Shown here: piece after piece, positions 17,174 to 26,833 of the stretch
Position numbering within the stretch: the stretch's first letter is position 1
How the letters are laid out: each line of letters starts with the position of its first letter
DNA from: Allobosea sp. 47.2.35
GTDB taxonomy: Bacteria > Pseudomonadota > Alphaproteobacteria > Rhizobiales > Beijerinckiaceae
Length of the DNA: 64,000 bases
Reading direction: 5' to 3'
Assembly (NCBI RefSeq): GCF_024655635.1
Contig: NZ_JANLGI010000012.1
Span: 112,145 to 176,144 of the forward strand
Made by a program: the position numbers and the translations under genes
Notes under the pieces: model-generated
What the model was told of the DNA's origin: nothing
The model's input: only the letters and a program-made list of their open reading frames with translations
Databases searched by the model: none

Positions 17174-17962
17174 CTATTTCCGGCGCGGCTCCAGGCTCTT
17201 TTTCAGCGCGTCCATGATGCTCACGACGTTGCTGTCACTCGCCTGAGGCTTGGACGCCTTGGCGGGCTTCTTGCCCTTCTGCTTCGCCTTGATGATGGAA
17301 AGCAGCTCGTCCTCCACCGGGTCCTGCGCGAGGTCGGGCGACCAGTCCTTGGTTCGGCTGGTGATCAGCTTATCCATCAGCGGCCGCAGGTCGGCGTCTG
17401 GTTTGGCATCCTTGATGCCGGAAAAATAGTCCTTCTCCGGCCGGACCTCGTCGCCATAGCGCAAGGTCCAGAGCACGATGCCGTTGTCGCGTGCATCGAG
17501 CAGAACGGCGCGCTCGCGGCGATACAGCACCACGCGCGATATCCCGACGGTCCTGGTGCGCTTCATCGCCTCGCGTATGACCGAAAAGGCCTCCTCGCCG
17601 ACCTTTCCGTCCGGCACAAGGTAATGCGGGGTGTCGTACCAGATCCAGCCGACGGACGACCGTGGGGCAAAGGTCTCGATGTCGATCGTGCGGGTGCTTT
17701 CCAGGGCGACAGCGTCCAGTTCGTCCTCCTCCAGCATCACATAGTCGTCGTCGCCCTTCGGATAGCCCTTGACCTCGTCATCCTCGGCGACGGGCTTGCC
17801 CGTGACCGCATCGACGAACCGGCTCATGATTCGGTGGCCGGTCTTTCGATTGAGGGTATGAAATCGGACCTTCTCGCTCTCGGAGCGGGCTGGCATCATC
17901 GCGACGGGACAGGTCACAAGCGAAAGCTTGAGATAGCCCTTCCAGAAGGTCCGCGGCGCCAT
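17174..17962 (-). CDS. ku: Non-homologous end-joining protein Ku (copy 2)
   Basis: This second Ku of 262 residues (MAPRTFWKGYLKLSLVTCPV.., FHTLNRKTGHRI) is clearly paralogous to the first but diverged. It has a shorter basic tail ending SLEPRRK. A GGGAGAG ribosome binding site precedes the ATG at 17962, which I prefer to an upstream in-frame start. It is oriented with ligD, which ends 75 bp upstream, but it has its own EcfG-like promoter. Copy 2 with LigD therefore looks like the core NHEJ pair; copy 1 may be specialised. Confidence 0.95.
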   Translation of the reverse strand: MAPRTFWKGYLKLSLVTCPVAMMPARSESEKVRFHTLNRKTGHRIMSRFVDAVTGKPVAEDDEVKGYPKGDDDYVMLEEDELDAVALESTRTIDIETFAPRSSVGWIWYDTPHYLVPDGKVGEEAFSVIREAMKRTRTVGISRVVLYRRERAVLLDARDNGIVLWTLRYGDEVRPEKDYFSGIKDAKPDADLRPLMDKLITSRTKDWSPDLAQDPVEDELLSIIKAKQKGKKPAKASKPQASDSNVVSIMDALKKSLEPRRK

Positions 17963-17988
17963 GTGAGCTCTCCCGATCTGCTCGGCTG

Positions 17989-18014
17989 AACGCCGGAACG
18001 GCGGAGATCGTTCC
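17989..18014 (-). promoter_or_regulatory. Candidate EcfG promoter of ku (second copy)
   Basis: A perfect match, GGAAC-N17-CGTT, ends 27 bp before the ATG. Confidence 0.65.
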
Positions 18015-18037
18015 TCCACGTAGCGGCGCGAAATCCA

Positions 18038-20656
18038 TCAGGCGGCCTTGGCGCGTTTGCTGAGCTTCTTGATCGCATCGGCGATCGACCCCGAGGCGTC
18101 GTCGTAACCTTCCCACGCCGTCGTCTTCCTCAGCAGGGCCGGCACGGTCCTGACTGTGAAGCGCGCCGGATCCAGACCGGCCTTCACCTGTGCCCAGGCC
18201 AGCGGCATTGAGGCATGCGCGCCAGGCCGCGCGCGCGGAGACAGCGGCGCCACCGCCGTCGCCATGCGGTCGTTGCGCAGATAGTCGAGGAAGATCCGCC
18301 CGTTCCGCAGACGCTTGGCCATGTTGACGACGTACCGCGACGGCTCGTCCGCCGCGAGTTCCGCACAGAGCGAGCGGGCGAAGTCCTTCGCCGCCGGCCA
18401 ATCGACGGACGCGCGCTTGCCTGTCGCCAACGGCGCGACGACGTGCAACCCCTTGCCGCCGGTCGTCTTGCAGAAGCTCGTCAGCCCGAGCGCCTCCAAT
18501 CGCTGGCGCATCTGCTTCGCGGCGTCGATGACGTCGGCAAACTCGACGCCCGGCCCCGGATCGAGATCGAAGACGAGGCGGCCGGGCGTCTCGGGGTCGC
18601 CCGGCGCGCAGTTCCACGGATGCAACTCGATGCCGCCGATCTGGGCGGCGGCCGCCAGGGCCTCGACGCGGTCGATCTGCAGATAGGGCTTCTTATCCCC
18701 GAAGACGCGGACAAGCTCGAAAAGATTCGACGTTCCCATTCCCGCATGGCGCTGGAAGAACGTCTCGCCACCGACCCCGTCTGGCGCACGCACCAGCGAG
18801 CAGGGCCGACCCTTGATATGGGGAAGCATCCACGCGCCGACGGCAGCGAAATACTTGGCGAGATCCTGCTTGGAGACGGGCTTGCCGTCCTCGGCGTCCG
18901 GCCAGAGCGCCTTTTCGGGGTGACTGATGCCGACGCCCATCACATCGGCCCTGCCGCCGCGCGAGCGCGACGGGCGCGGTGTCGGCGCTTCCGTCTTAGC
19001 GGGGTCGGCAGGCAGGTCGGTCTCGACCTCGTCGGCCGGCTTGTCCTCGCGCAGGCCCTTGAAAGCCGCCTGGCGCACCATGCCGTCGCCAGTCCAGCCA
19101 GCGAACTCGATTTCGGCGACGAGTTCCGGTTTGAGCCAGGTCACACCTGTCTCTCGCTTCGGCGCACCCGCGCCGGTGAAAGGCGACGTTTTCGCAGCCG
19201 CCGCCTGCAGGCGCGGCATCAGGGCCTCGACCTTCGACGCGCTGTAACCGGTCCCAACGCGGCCGATGTAGATGAAGTGCGAGCCCCGGTTGACGCCCAC
19301 CAGCAACGATCTGAACTTGCCCGCCGTCGTCGCCCAGCCGCCGATCACAACCTCATGCCCGGCGCGACACTTCGCCTTCGTCCAGCTGTCGCTGCGCCCC
19401 GACGTATAAGGCGCGTCGACGGCCTTGGAGACGATGCCCTCCAGCGACAGCTTGCAGGCGGATTGCAATATCGCGTCGCCGCCCGTCTCGAAATGCTCGA
19501 CATAGCGAAGAATGACGCCGTCGCCGTTGTCGTCGAGACAGGCCTTGAGCTGCTCCTTGCGGGTCAGCAACGTTTCTTCCCGCAAGTCCCTGTCGCGGTC
19601 GAAAAGCATGTCGAAGGCGAAGAAGACGAGATCGTCGGTCTTTCCTTCCGAAATCGCGGCTTGAAGCGCAGCGAAATCGGGGGACCCGTTCTCATCAAGC
19701 GCGACGATCTCACCGTCGATGATAAGATCCGGGAGGCTTGCAGCAGCCTTCTGGATCGCCGTGAACTTGGATGTCCAATCCAGCCCCTTCCGGGTCTTGA
19801 GGGTGATCTTGCCAGCCTCGACGCGGAGCTGGACCCGGTAGCCGTCGAACTTGATCTCATGCACCCAGCCGGACCCATTGGCGGGCCTGTCCACCGACCG
19901 GCAGAGCTGGGGCTCGATAAACGCGGGGATCTTGCCAGGCTTGGTCTTGCGAACTGGACGCTCTGTCGCGGGCGACTTGCGGCGCCGAGCGGCGAGGCCC
20001 TCGCTGCTGTCCCACTCCGCATCAGGCGCCAGCACATCCTTAGCCAGCAGGAAGGGCTTGGGTGAGCGGCCCTCGCCTGCCGCGATAGCCGCCATCTTCC
20101 GCCCGGAGGCGACGGAGGTGTCGGTTTTCAGCACGGCCTCGCCATTCCCCTCGGTCGCGTGCGCGTCCCGATGCTTGATGAGGAGCCAATTCGTCCTTTT
20201 GCCGCCGTCCCGATCGCGACGCATCCGTACGAGTACGAAACTGCCCTTGAGCCTTTCGCCTTCGAGCGTGAACTTGAGATCGCCCTTTTCGAGTTGGCGC
20301 TCCGGGCTGAGTTTTCCCTCTGGCTGCCAATAGCCGCGATCCCAGAGCTGTACGGTCCCGCCGCCGTATTCACCTTTCGGGATCGTGCCCTCGAAGTCGC
20401 CGTACGCCAGCGGATGGTCCTCTACCTCGACCGCGAGACGCTTGTCCTGCGGATCGAGGGAAGGCCCCTTGGTCACGGCCCATGACTTGAAGACGCCGTC
20501 GAGTTCAAGGCGCAAGTCGTAGTGAAGACGCGTGGCGTCGTGCTTCTGGACGACGAAGCGCAATCGGTTGGACGATGACACGGCCACGTCGTCGTTGGGC
20601 TCCTTCGTCTTCCTGAAGTCACGTTTGGCGCGATAACTTTGAAGCTTGCCGGTCAA
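18038..20656 (-). CDS. ligD: Multifunctional ATP-dependent DNA ligase LigD
   Basis: This 872-residue protein is the end-processing ligase of bacterial NHEJ. Domains run in the order 3'-phosphoesterase (about 30-190, with [13 protein letters not shown]), ATP-dependent ligase (about 245-550, catalytic Lys269 in KFDGYR) and primase-polymerase (from about 575, with HPEKALWP and the late [10 protein letters not shown] motif). The phosphoesterase-ligase-polymerase order is typical of proteobacterial LigD, unlike the mycobacterial polymerase-first order. All three activities look intact. The adjacent ku genes and a perfect EcfG-like promoter suggest induction under general stress or in stationary phase. 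Confidence 0.97.
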   Translation of the reverse strand: MTGKLQSYRAKRDFRKTKEPNDDVAVSSSNRLRFVVQKHDATRLHYDLRLELDGVFKSWAVTKGPSLDPQDKRLAVEVEDHPLAYGDFEGTIPKGEYGGGTVQLWDRGYWQPEGKLSPERQLEKGDLKFTLEGERLKGSFVLVRMRRDRDGGKRTNWLLIKHRDAHATEGNGEAVLKTDTSVASGRKMAAIAAGEGRSPKPFLLAKDVLAPDAEWDSSEGLAARRRKSPATERPVRKTKPGKIPAFIEPQLCRSVDRPANGSGWVHEIKFDGYRVQLRVEAGKITLKTRKGLDWTSKFTAIQKAAASLPDLIIDGEIVALDENGSPDFAALQAAISEGKTDDLVFFAFDMLFDRDRDLREETLLTRKEQLKACLDDNGDGVILRYVEHFETGGDAILQSACKLSLEGIVSKAVDAPYTSGRSDSWTKAKCRAGHEVVIGGWATTAGKFRSLLVGVNRGSHFIYIGRVGTGYSASKVEALMPRLQAAAAKTSPFTGAGAPKRETGVTWLKPELVAEIEFAGWTGDGMVRQAAFKGLREDKPADEVETDLPADPAKTEAPTPRPSRSRGGRADVMGVGISHPEKALWPDAEDGKPVSKQDLAKYFAAVGAWMLPHIKGRPCSLVRAPDGVGGETFFQRHAGMGTSNLFELVRVFGDKKPYLQIDRVEALAAAAQIGGIELHPWNCAPGDPETPGRLVFDLDPGPGVEFADVIDAAKQMRQRLEALGLTSFCKTTGGKGLHVVAPLATGKRASVDWPAAKDFARSLCAELAADEPSRYVVNMAKRLRNGRIFLDYLRNDRMATAVAPLSPRARPGAHASMPLAWAQVKAGLDPARFTVRTVPALLRKTTAWEGYDDASGSIADAIKKLSKRAKAA

Positions 20657-20679
20657 GGAGCGATCCTCCGAAATCGCTC

Positions 20680-20704
20680 AACGCCAGTGGTTTTTACGAG
20701 TTCC
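20680..20704 (-). promoter_or_regulatory. Candidate EcfG promoter of ligD
   Basis: A perfect GGAAC-N16-CGTT site ends 24 bp before the ligD start. Confidence 0.65.
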
Positions 20705-20961
20705 CATTTGGGTGCAGGGTGAAGGAATAGAGCTGTTGCCGATGCCCACCAACATCGGCAGCCCAAGCCATCACCTGCGCGCAATGTGATTGCACCTGAT
20801 AACGCTGCCAGTACGCCGGCCTCGGAGCCCACGGCGCGCAAGGTTCGCAGTCGCGGCACCTGCAGTTGCCGCTCTGCCCTCTGCGGTCAGTCGCCAAAAG
20901 TTCGATTGCAAAAGCGCTTACCGGGCGACGATCGAAGGCCGCAGAGGGAAGTAGGGTCTGC

Positions 20962-20986
20962 GGAACTAGCTTAGATTAGCAGCGTT
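20962..20986 (+). promoter_or_regulatory. Candidate EcfG promoter of opgD
   Basis: A perfect GGAAC-N16-CGTT site ends 46 bp before the GTG start. Confidence 0.65.
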
Positions 20987-21032
20987 TTAAGGTCGGCGTA
21001 TTGAGGTCAATTTCAATCCGGGGGGATTATCC

Positions 21033-22613
21033 GTGTATGCACCATCCCGCCGCGCGTTTCTCGCTCTGGCTTCGAGCGCTTACGCGCTCGCAAGCCATTC
21101 GGTGCAGGCCCAGGCACCCAAAGGAACCTTCGGCTATAGAGACGTCGTACAGCAAGCAACGGCCTTGGCGAAGCAGCCCTTTGATGTCGAGAGTGCGAAG
21201 ATCCCCGACGAGCTGTCGAAGCTGACCTATGATAGCTACCGCGAAATCCGCTTCCGCCGCGACAAGGCCTTCTGGCGCGAGGGCGGCTCGGATTTCCGCC
21301 TGCTGCCCTTCCATCTCGGCTTTCTGCACAACAAGCCGGTTCAGGTTTACATCATCAACCACGGCAATGCGATCCCGATCCCGTTCACGACCGGCCTGTT
21401 CGAATACGGCAAGGTGCCCGTCCCCAAGGGTCTGTCGCCGGCGCTGGGCTTCGCGGGTTTCGCTGTGACCACCAACCTGAACGATCCGAAGGTGCAGGAC
21501 GAGGTCATCTCCTTCCTCGGCGCGAGCTATTTCCGGTTGATCGGCCGCGAGCACCGCTACGGGCTTTCGGCGCGCTCGCTGGCGCTCGATGTCGGCGGCC
21601 AGGGGGCGGAGGAATTCCCGTTCATGCGGGCGCTCTGGGTGGAAGAGCCATCGCGCGACACGACCGAGCTCGTCATCTACGCCCTGCTCGACTCTCCCTC
21701 GGTCGCCGGAGCCTTCCGCTATGTCGTCCGCCCGGGCCGGGACACGCATATGGATGTCACGGCGACCATCATCCCGCGCCGGGAGATTGAGCGGATCGGC
21801 ATCGCGCCACTGACCTCGATGTTCCAGGCTGGCGAGGGTGATCTCGGACAGCGGACTGATTTCCGCCCCGAGATCCACGATTCGGACGGGCTGATGCTGC
21901 AATCCGGCAGCGGAGAATGGATCTGGCGCCCCATTCGCAATCCCAAGGCACTGCGCATATCGAGCTTCGGCGACAAGAACCCGCGCGGCTTCGGACTGAT
22001 GCAGCGCGACCGCGACTTCGGCAGCTATCAGGACCTGGAAGCGCGCTACGATGCGCGGCCCGGCTACTGGGTCCAGCCTCAGGGCGACTGGGGCGAAGGC
22101 CGGGTCGACCTCATCGAAATCCCGACGAATAACGAAGCCTTCGACAACATCGTCGCCTGCTGGACGCCCGGCAAGCCGCTGCCCGTCGGAGAAGCCGCCG
22201 CATTCAGCTACCGCATCTCGGCACTGTCAACGACCTGGCACCTGCACCCCTATGCGCAGGTGCAGCAGAGCTTCAACGGCTCCGATATCGAGGACGGCGT
22301 CTCCCAAGGGCAAGGCACGAAACGCTTCATCGTCGATTTCGCCGGCGGCGACCTCGCTTATTACCAGAGCGAGCCCGACCGCCTGGAGCTCGTCGCGACG
22401 ACGACGGCCGGCGCGATCACCACGAAAATCCTGACGTTCAATGCGCCATTGAAAGGCGTGCGCGCCATCGTCGACGCGACGCTGCCCGACGGCCAGTCGG
22501 CCGAGCTTCGCATGTTCCTGAGAGCGCGGAATCGCACCCTGAGCGAGACCTGGACTGCAACGTGGTCAGTGCCTGCCGGCGATGCCGCTGGGACGCAATC
22601 GTCAAAGAAATAG
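21033..22613 (+). CDS. opgD: Periplasmic glucan biosynthesis protein (OpgD/OpgG family)
   Basis: This 526-residue periplasmic protein acts in osmoregulated glucan synthesis, shaping the linear or cyclic backbone made by the OpgH/NdvB-type synthase. The N-terminus SRRAFLALASSAYALASHSVQA is a twin-arginine-type signal, as in E. coli OpgD. The mature protein carries the family segments FGYRDVVQQA, YREIRFRRDKAFW and DYQDLEARYD-like residues. A GGGGGAT ribosome binding site supports the GTG start. OpgG and OpgD are close relatives; the Tat-like signal favours OpgD. No synthase gene is adjacent. Confidence 0.88.
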   Translation: MYAPSRRAFLALASSAYALASHSVQAQAPKGTFGYRDVVQQATALAKQPFDVESAKIPDELSKLTYDSYREIRFRRDKAFWREGGSDFRLLPFHLGFLHNKPVQVYIINHGNAIPIPFTTGLFEYGKVPVPKGLSPALGFAGFAVTTNLNDPKVQDEVISFLGASYFRLIGREHRYGLSARSLALDVGGQGAEEFPFMRALWVEEPSRDTTELVIYALLDSPSVAGAFRYVVRPGRDTHMDVTATIIPRREIERIGIAPLTSMFQAGEGDLGQRTDFRPEIHDSDGLMLQSGSGEWIWRPIRNPKALRISSFGDKNPRGFGLMQRDRDFGSYQDLEARYDARPGYWVQPQGDWGEGRVDLIEIPTNNEAFDNIVACWTPGKPLPVGEAAAFSYRISALSTTWHLHPYAQVQQSFNGSDIEDGVSQGQGTKRFIVDFAGGDLAYYQSEPDRLELVATTTAGAITTKILTFNAPLKGVRAIVDATLPDGQSAELRMFLRARNRTLSETWTATWSVPAGDAAGTQSSKK

Positions 22614-22690
22614 CTTTTCACGACGGGCGCCCTTCCGTCGACCGCTTCATGGCGGCGTCCAGATTGAAGGAAAGCGATCAGAGCAGGCTC

Positions 22691-22923
22691 GGGAAAACTG
22701 GACAGTCGGGATAAGTGGAGTTTCTGCCTGAAGGCGCATGATGGCGGCGACAGGAGAGACCATTGCGAAACGACCGCGGCGGAACCACACGCCGGCCTTC
22801 AAGGCGAAGGTGGCCCTTGCAGCCGTCAGGGTCGAAAAGAAGACCGTCGAGTTGGCACAGAAGTTCGATGTGCATCCGAACCAGATCACGCAGTGGCGCA
22901 ATCAACTTCTCGACGCCGGCTGA
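22691..22923 (+). mobile_element. IS3-family remnant: left end plus start of orfA
   Basis: A 42-bp terminal sequence (22691-22732, GGGAAAACTGGACAG..) is followed by the first 61 residues of an IS3-type OrfA. That fragment (ATG 22738 or a nearby start; AKRPRRNHTPAFKAKVALAAV..FDVHPNQITQWRNQLLDAG) carries the helix-turn-helix and then stops. The rest of orfA, all of orfB and the right end are missing here. The same 42-bp end occurs inverted at 63449-63490. Confidence 0.85.
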
Positions 22924-23136
22924 GTTAAAACGCGAGCCAGAGCCAGCGAGATTTTATAAGGGTGCCGAGTTCTGTCCGGATTTTTTCCTGGTCCTATGCT
23001 CATAAGAGGAGCCGGTTGATATATTGCGGGCCCATCGCGTCAGGTTGCGATGTCTGGCCCGATCGGCGATGAGCGATGGAGCCCTCCTGTCGCCGTACTC
23101 CGTAGTGGCATGCCACGCTTCCAGGATCCAAGAGCG

Positions 23137-24390
23137 ATGCTGTCAGCTTTCGACCTCATTGCCATCCTGATTGTCCTGACCGCCATCTTCGGCTGGCTTA
23201 ATCACGTCTTTATCCGCCTTCCGCATGCGATCGGCCTGCTCGTGATGGGGTTGGCTTCGTCTTTGATCCTGATCGGGGTCGAGATCGCCGTACCGAACAT
23301 CTCCCTCTACGATGATCTGCGAAGTCTCCTCCGGCAGATTGATTTCCAGGAGGCAGTGCTGAACGGCATGCTGGCCTTCCTGCTGTTTGCCGGCGCGCTC
23401 CACGTTAATCTCGGCGTCCTCAAGAGCAGGGCCTGGGCCGTCGGCCTAATGGCGACCATTGGCGTCGTGATCTCGACAGGCGTTGTCGGTGTCGGCTTCT
23501 GGTGGCTATCAGCCGTGTTTGGCGCACCGGTTTCTCTCGTCTGGTCGCTGGTCTTTGGCGCCCTGATCAGCCCGACCGACCCGGTCGCAGTCCTGAGCAC
23601 GCTAAAATCAGTCAGCGTTCCGAAAACGCTCGAAGCCGATATGGCCGGAGAATCGCTCTTCAACGACGGCGTCGGCGTCGTGATTTTCACGGTCCTCGTC
23701 GCAATCGCAGCGGGAGCGAGTAACGGTGCCGTGAATGCTGCACACGTCGCGCATCTTTTTCTCGTCGAGGCGCTCGGCGGCGCCATCCTCGGCCTGATCA
23801 CAGGCTATGTCGCCTATCGCGCCACACGCGCGATCGACGATTACCCGATCGAGACGCTGATTACGCTGGCGCTCGTGATGGGCACTTACGCCCTGGCCTC
23901 GAAGCTTCATATGAGCGGGCCGATCGCCGTCGTGGTCGCCGGCATCCTGATCGGCAACCAGGGCCCAAGGGATGCGATGAGCGACGAGACTCAGCGCTAT
24001 CTCTTCGCGTTCTGGACCCTGATCGACGAGGTTCTGAATTCGGTCCTATTCCTTCTGATTGGGCTGGAAGTTCTGGTGCTCAGCTTCGACCGGATCTTTT
24101 TCTGGCCCGCAGTGGCAGCCATACCACTTGTGTTGTTGGCGCGTTTCCTAGCCGTCTCGATCCCGGTCCTGGCGCTGCGCTCACGCACCGAATTCGTTAG
24201 GGGCACGATCCCCATTCTGACCTGGGGCGGTCTGCGAGGAGGCATCTCTATCGCGCTGGCGCTGTCATTGCCTGGCGTCGGCGAAAAGCCAATTCTGCTG
24301 GCCGCGACCTACGCCGCCGTCATCTTCACGATCGTCATTCAGGGCTTGAGCCTGAGAGCTGTTGTCCAGCGCTCCTCCGGGCCGAACTGA
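23137..24390 (+). CDS. Cation/proton antiporter, CPA1 family
   Basis: This 417-residue inner-membrane protein has about 12 hydrophobic helices. It carries the CPA1 core motifs SPTDPVAVLSTLK (~155) and ESLFNDGVGVVIFTVL (~175), whose acidic residues bind cation and protons. The later WGGLRGGISIALAL motif is also present. It should exchange Na+ or K+ for H+ in pH and salt homeostasis. I prefer ATG 23137 because the protein then begins directly with the first helix (FDLIAILIVLTAIFGWL), as in relatives; an in-frame ATG exists at 23050. It has no C-terminal regulatory domain. Confidence 0.92.
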   Translation: MLSAFDLIAILIVLTAIFGWLNHVFIRLPHAIGLLVMGLASSLILIGVEIAVPNISLYDDLRSLLRQIDFQEAVLNGMLAFLLFAGALHVNLGVLKSRAWAVGLMATIGVVISTGVVGVGFWWLSAVFGAPVSLVWSLVFGALISPTDPVAVLSTLKSVSVPKTLEADMAGESLFNDGVGVVIFTVLVAIAAGASNGAVNAAHVAHLFLVEALGGAILGLITGYVAYRATRAIDDYPIETLITLALVMGTYALASKLHMSGPIAVVVAGILIGNQGPRDAMSDETQRYLFAFWTLIDEVLNSVLFLLIGLEVLVLSFDRIFFWPAVAAIPLVLLARFLAVSIPVLALRSRTEFVRGTIPILTWGGLRGGISIALALSLPGVGEKPILLAATYAAVIFTIVIQGLSLRAVVQRSSGPN

Positions 24391-24896
24391 AGCCTCATAT
24401 CACTCCTAATATATAATCTGCCCGCTTCCCGACCTCCCGCGTTGCTGCAATGAGGATCATCCCGCCGACCATCGAGCTTCGCGTTTCTCTGGGTAGCCGG
24501 ATGCTGCCAATGAAAAGGGCCCAGGCTCAGCACTCCTTCGCCCTCTCCGGCTCGACCTTCATCTATCATACCGATTAATCGACCCGCCGGAGTTCGGGAT
24601 CTGGAGCGCCAACGCCAAGAAGCGCTAGGATCTTTCTGACTTGCCGTGCCTATCCGTCGGGCAATCATTGACTTTGGTGGGGTATCATCGTTGTGCTTGT
24701 GGTCAGGGCAATGTTCGCTCGATCCATCGCGCCGCTTTAATCCGTGCCCGACACCGCCTACTGACGACCGCGACACTCGCAGGCGCTTTCTAGGGAAGAC
24801 CTCGGTCGACTTGCGAGACGATCATACGGAGCCTTTCCGCTACTGAGGGGTTGTCTCCATGTCGCTCCGCTCCAACGGAGCCATAGGGAGGCTATA
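24391..24896. other. 505-bp gap, no gene seen
   Basis: No frame is supported. A degenerate EcfG-like site (GGAGC-N16-GGTT) lies about 40 bp before the next gene; one base off in the -35 makes it doubtful. Confidence 0.3.
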
Positions 24897-25100
24897 ATGC
24901 CAGCAGGACAGACAAGCGGAACCGGCGCATTGACCGAATTGCAGGACGAGGACGTTCGCAAGAACGATATCCTCAGCAACCGCGACAAGGCGCAACGTTC
25001 ACCCGGCAGGGGCCTCGACGGAAAAGGCGTGCAGGTGGACGAGTACAAGGATACGCCAGCGAACCGGCGACCTAAATTCGATGAGGAGCAGTCGTCATGA
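24897..25100 (+). CDS. Small hydrophilic protein, 67 residues
   Basis: The product is polar and charged throughout (..ELQDEDVRKNDILSNRDKAQRSPGRGLDGKG..), with no hydrophobic core, so it is probably disordered. A GGGAGG ribosome binding site precedes the ATG. Its stop overlaps the next start as ATGA, so the two are coupled. I do not recognise the family; the composition resembles small stress-related proteins of soil Alphaproteobacteria. Confidence 0.6.
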   Translation: MPAGQTSGTGALTELQDEDVRKNDILSNRDKAQRSPGRGLDGKGVQVDEYKDTPANRRPKFDEEQSS

Positions 25101-25297
25101 GCGCGGACAAGATCAAGCCGCAGCCCCTTACCGATGAGGACAAGGCGAAGCAGGCCGCGGAAACCAACCGTCCCGGCTTCGATCTCGGCGGGGCCAAGGG
25201 CAACGTTAGCGCTGGTCGGGGCCTCGGCCTCGGCTCGGACGCAAAGGATGATCGCGAAGCCCAGAGGCTTCCGCGCGCTGGCCGCAAGGGGCCATGA
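25097..25297 (+). CDS. Small hydrophilic protein, 66 residues
   Basis: It is coupled to the previous gene through a 4-bp ATGA overlap. It is polar, Gly/Lys/Asp-rich (NRPGFDLGGAKGNVSAGRGLGLGSDAKDDREA) and likely disordered. Function is unknown. Confidence 0.55.
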   Translation: MSADKIKPQPLTDEDKAKQAAETNRPGFDLGGAKGNVSAGRGLGLGSDAKDDREAQRLPRAGRKGP

Positions 25298-25621
25298 AGA
25301 TGCTGTCGACGGGGCCCGGCAACAGCATGACGCATGAACTGGCAAGGCCTGATTTTTCAGGACCGGGAAGGCGTCATCAGGGCCCTTAGTCGCCGGCTTC
25401 CTGGCCTTTGCCCTCCGTGTGGCGTTTCTGCGGATCACCGGAAAACGGGCGCTCGCGAAGCTTAACGCCTTCGATCGTGACGATGGCGCTAGCGTCCTGA
25501 GCAGTACGAAGACGATGGTGGCTCCCGCTCGCACGGATTGTTGCATTCGGTAACAGGCGGACCTTCTCTGGATCTCACCCGTTGCTCCATCATGGCCGCA
25601 GGCGCCACGGAGGATATCGCG
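25298..25621. other. 320-bp gap, no gene seen
   Basis: Only short unsupported frames occur here. Confidence 0.3.
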
Positions 25622-26074
25622 ATGCAATACCTACGTTTCCTGGCGATGATCGCGGTTTCGACCGCGATCATGTTCTGTCTCACCTACGTCAACAGCTATG
25701 CGTTCGACCATGTCTGGTTCAGCCAGACGCGGCTCTGGATGGCGCTCGTCATGGGGGCGTCGATGGCTGTCGTGATGCTCGGTTTCATGACCTCGATGTA
25801 CCGGAACCGAACCGCGAACATCGCGATCCTGGTCGGTGCCGCCATCCTCTTCGCCGGCGCGCTGTGGGCCGTGCGCAGCCAGCGGACGGTCGGCGATGTC
25901 GCCTATTTGAAGGCCATGATCCCCCATCATTCGATCGCGCTTCTCACCAGCGAACGCGCGCAGATCGAGGATCCGCGCGTCCGGCAGCTCGCCGACGGCA
26001 TCATCGCGACCCAGCGCAAGGAGATCGCGGAGATGACCTCGCTGATCGGCGACCTGGAACGCAAGGCGCGGTGA
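25622..26074 (+). CDS. DUF305 membrane protein
   Basis: This 150-residue protein has three predicted membrane helices (about 5-25, 36-55 and 62-82). A DUF305 segment follows, containing MIPHHSIALLTSERAQIEDPRVRQLADGII (about 102-132). DUF305 proteins are frequently encoded with metal-handling or redox genes, and the HH pair in MIPHH is the likely metal site. A GGAGG ribosome binding site precedes the ATG. The glutaredoxin-MauE fusion follows 24 bp downstream, so the two form an operon and probably act together at the inner membrane. Confidence 0.88.
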   Translation: MQYLRFLAMIAVSTAIMFCLTYVNSYAFDHVWFSQTRLWMALVMGASMAVVMLGFMTSMYRNRTANIAILVGAAILFAGALWAVRSQRTVGDVAYLKAMIPHHSIALLTSERAQIEDPRVRQLADGIIATQRKEIAEMTSLIGDLERKAR

Positions 26075-26098
26075 CGCCCGCATACGGAGGATCGGCTC

Positions 26099-26833
26099 AT
26101 GCCGTCTGCTGAACTCTACCGGATGGTCACGCCCGAACATGTCTGCCCTTATGGCCTCAAGGCGCTCGACCTGCTGAAACGGAAAGGCTTTTCCGTCGAG
26201 GACCACCCGCTGCGCTCGCGCGAGGAGACCGACGCATACAAGCGCAGCCACGATGTGAAGACCACACCCCAGGTTTTCATCGAGGGCGCTCGGATCGGTG
26301 GATATGACGATCTGCGGCGCCATTTCGGCTTGTCTGTCGCCGATCCCGATGTCCCCTCTTACCGGCCCGTCATCGCCGTCTTTGCTGTTGCGCTTCTGAT
26401 AGCCCTTGCGGCTCAGTGGGCCGCCTTCGGCATGCTCGCTTTCGGCCGCTCGCTCGAATGGTTCATCGCGACCAGCATGTGCCTGCTTGCGATGCTGAAG
26501 CTCCAGGATGTCGAGACCTTCTCGACGATGTTCCTGAACTACGATCTGCTGGCGCGGCGCTGGGTGCCTTACGGCTACATCTACCCTTATGCGGAGCTCG
26601 CCGCCGGCGTGCTGATGCTGGCAGGGCTGGCGACGTGGTTCTCGGCGCCACTTGCCGCGATCATCGGCACGATCGGCGCCGTTTCGGTCATCAAGGCGGT
26701 CTATGTCGATGGGCGAGAGCTGAAATGCGCCTGCGTCGGCGGCTCCAGCAAGGTGCCCCTCGGCTTCGTCTCGTTGACCGAAAACCTGATGATGGTCTTC
26801 ATGGCGCTCTGGATGGGCTTCCACCTACTTTGA
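26099..26833 (+). CDS. Glutaredoxin fused to a MauE/DoxX-like membrane domain
   Basis: This 244-residue protein joins a cytosolic-type glutaredoxin (residues ~1-80, active site CPYG at ~16-19, cis-Pro in TTPQVFIEG) to a membrane domain of about four helices (about 90-240). The membrane domain is of the MauE/DoxX type and contains a conserved CACVGG segment (~209-214) with two further Cys. The design suggests electron transfer between thiols at the membrane, for example to reduce or mature an exported or metal-binding protein. The DUF305 gene immediately upstream is a plausible partner. The domain calls are firm; the substrate is unknown. Confidence 0.88.
   Translation: MPSAELYRMVTPEHVCPYGLKALDLLKRKGFSVEDHPLRSREETDAYKRSHDVKTTPQVFIEGARIGGYDDLRRHFGLSVADPDVPSYRPVIAVFAVALLIALAAQWAAFGMLAFGRSLEWFIATSMCLLAMLKLQDVETFSTMFLNYDLLARRWVPYGYIYPYAELAAGVLMLAGLATWFSAPLAAIIGTIGAVSVIKAVYVDGRELKCACVGGSSKVPLGFVSLTENLMMVFMALWMGFHLL

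Larger units (their letters stand above)
20657..21032. other. Divergent ligD/opgD intergenic region
   Basis: No gene is supported. The region holds two outward-facing EcfG-like promoters, one for each flanking gene. Confidence 0.5.

Noticed and set aside
18215..20065. A 616-codon open frame on the plus strand
   Set aside because: It lies opposite ligD, has Arg/Ala-rich shadow composition and no ribosome binding site or family match.
25631..26824. A 397-codon minus-strand frame
   Set aside because: It overlaps the DUF305 and glutaredoxin fusion genes, both of which have clear motifs and ribosome binding sites.
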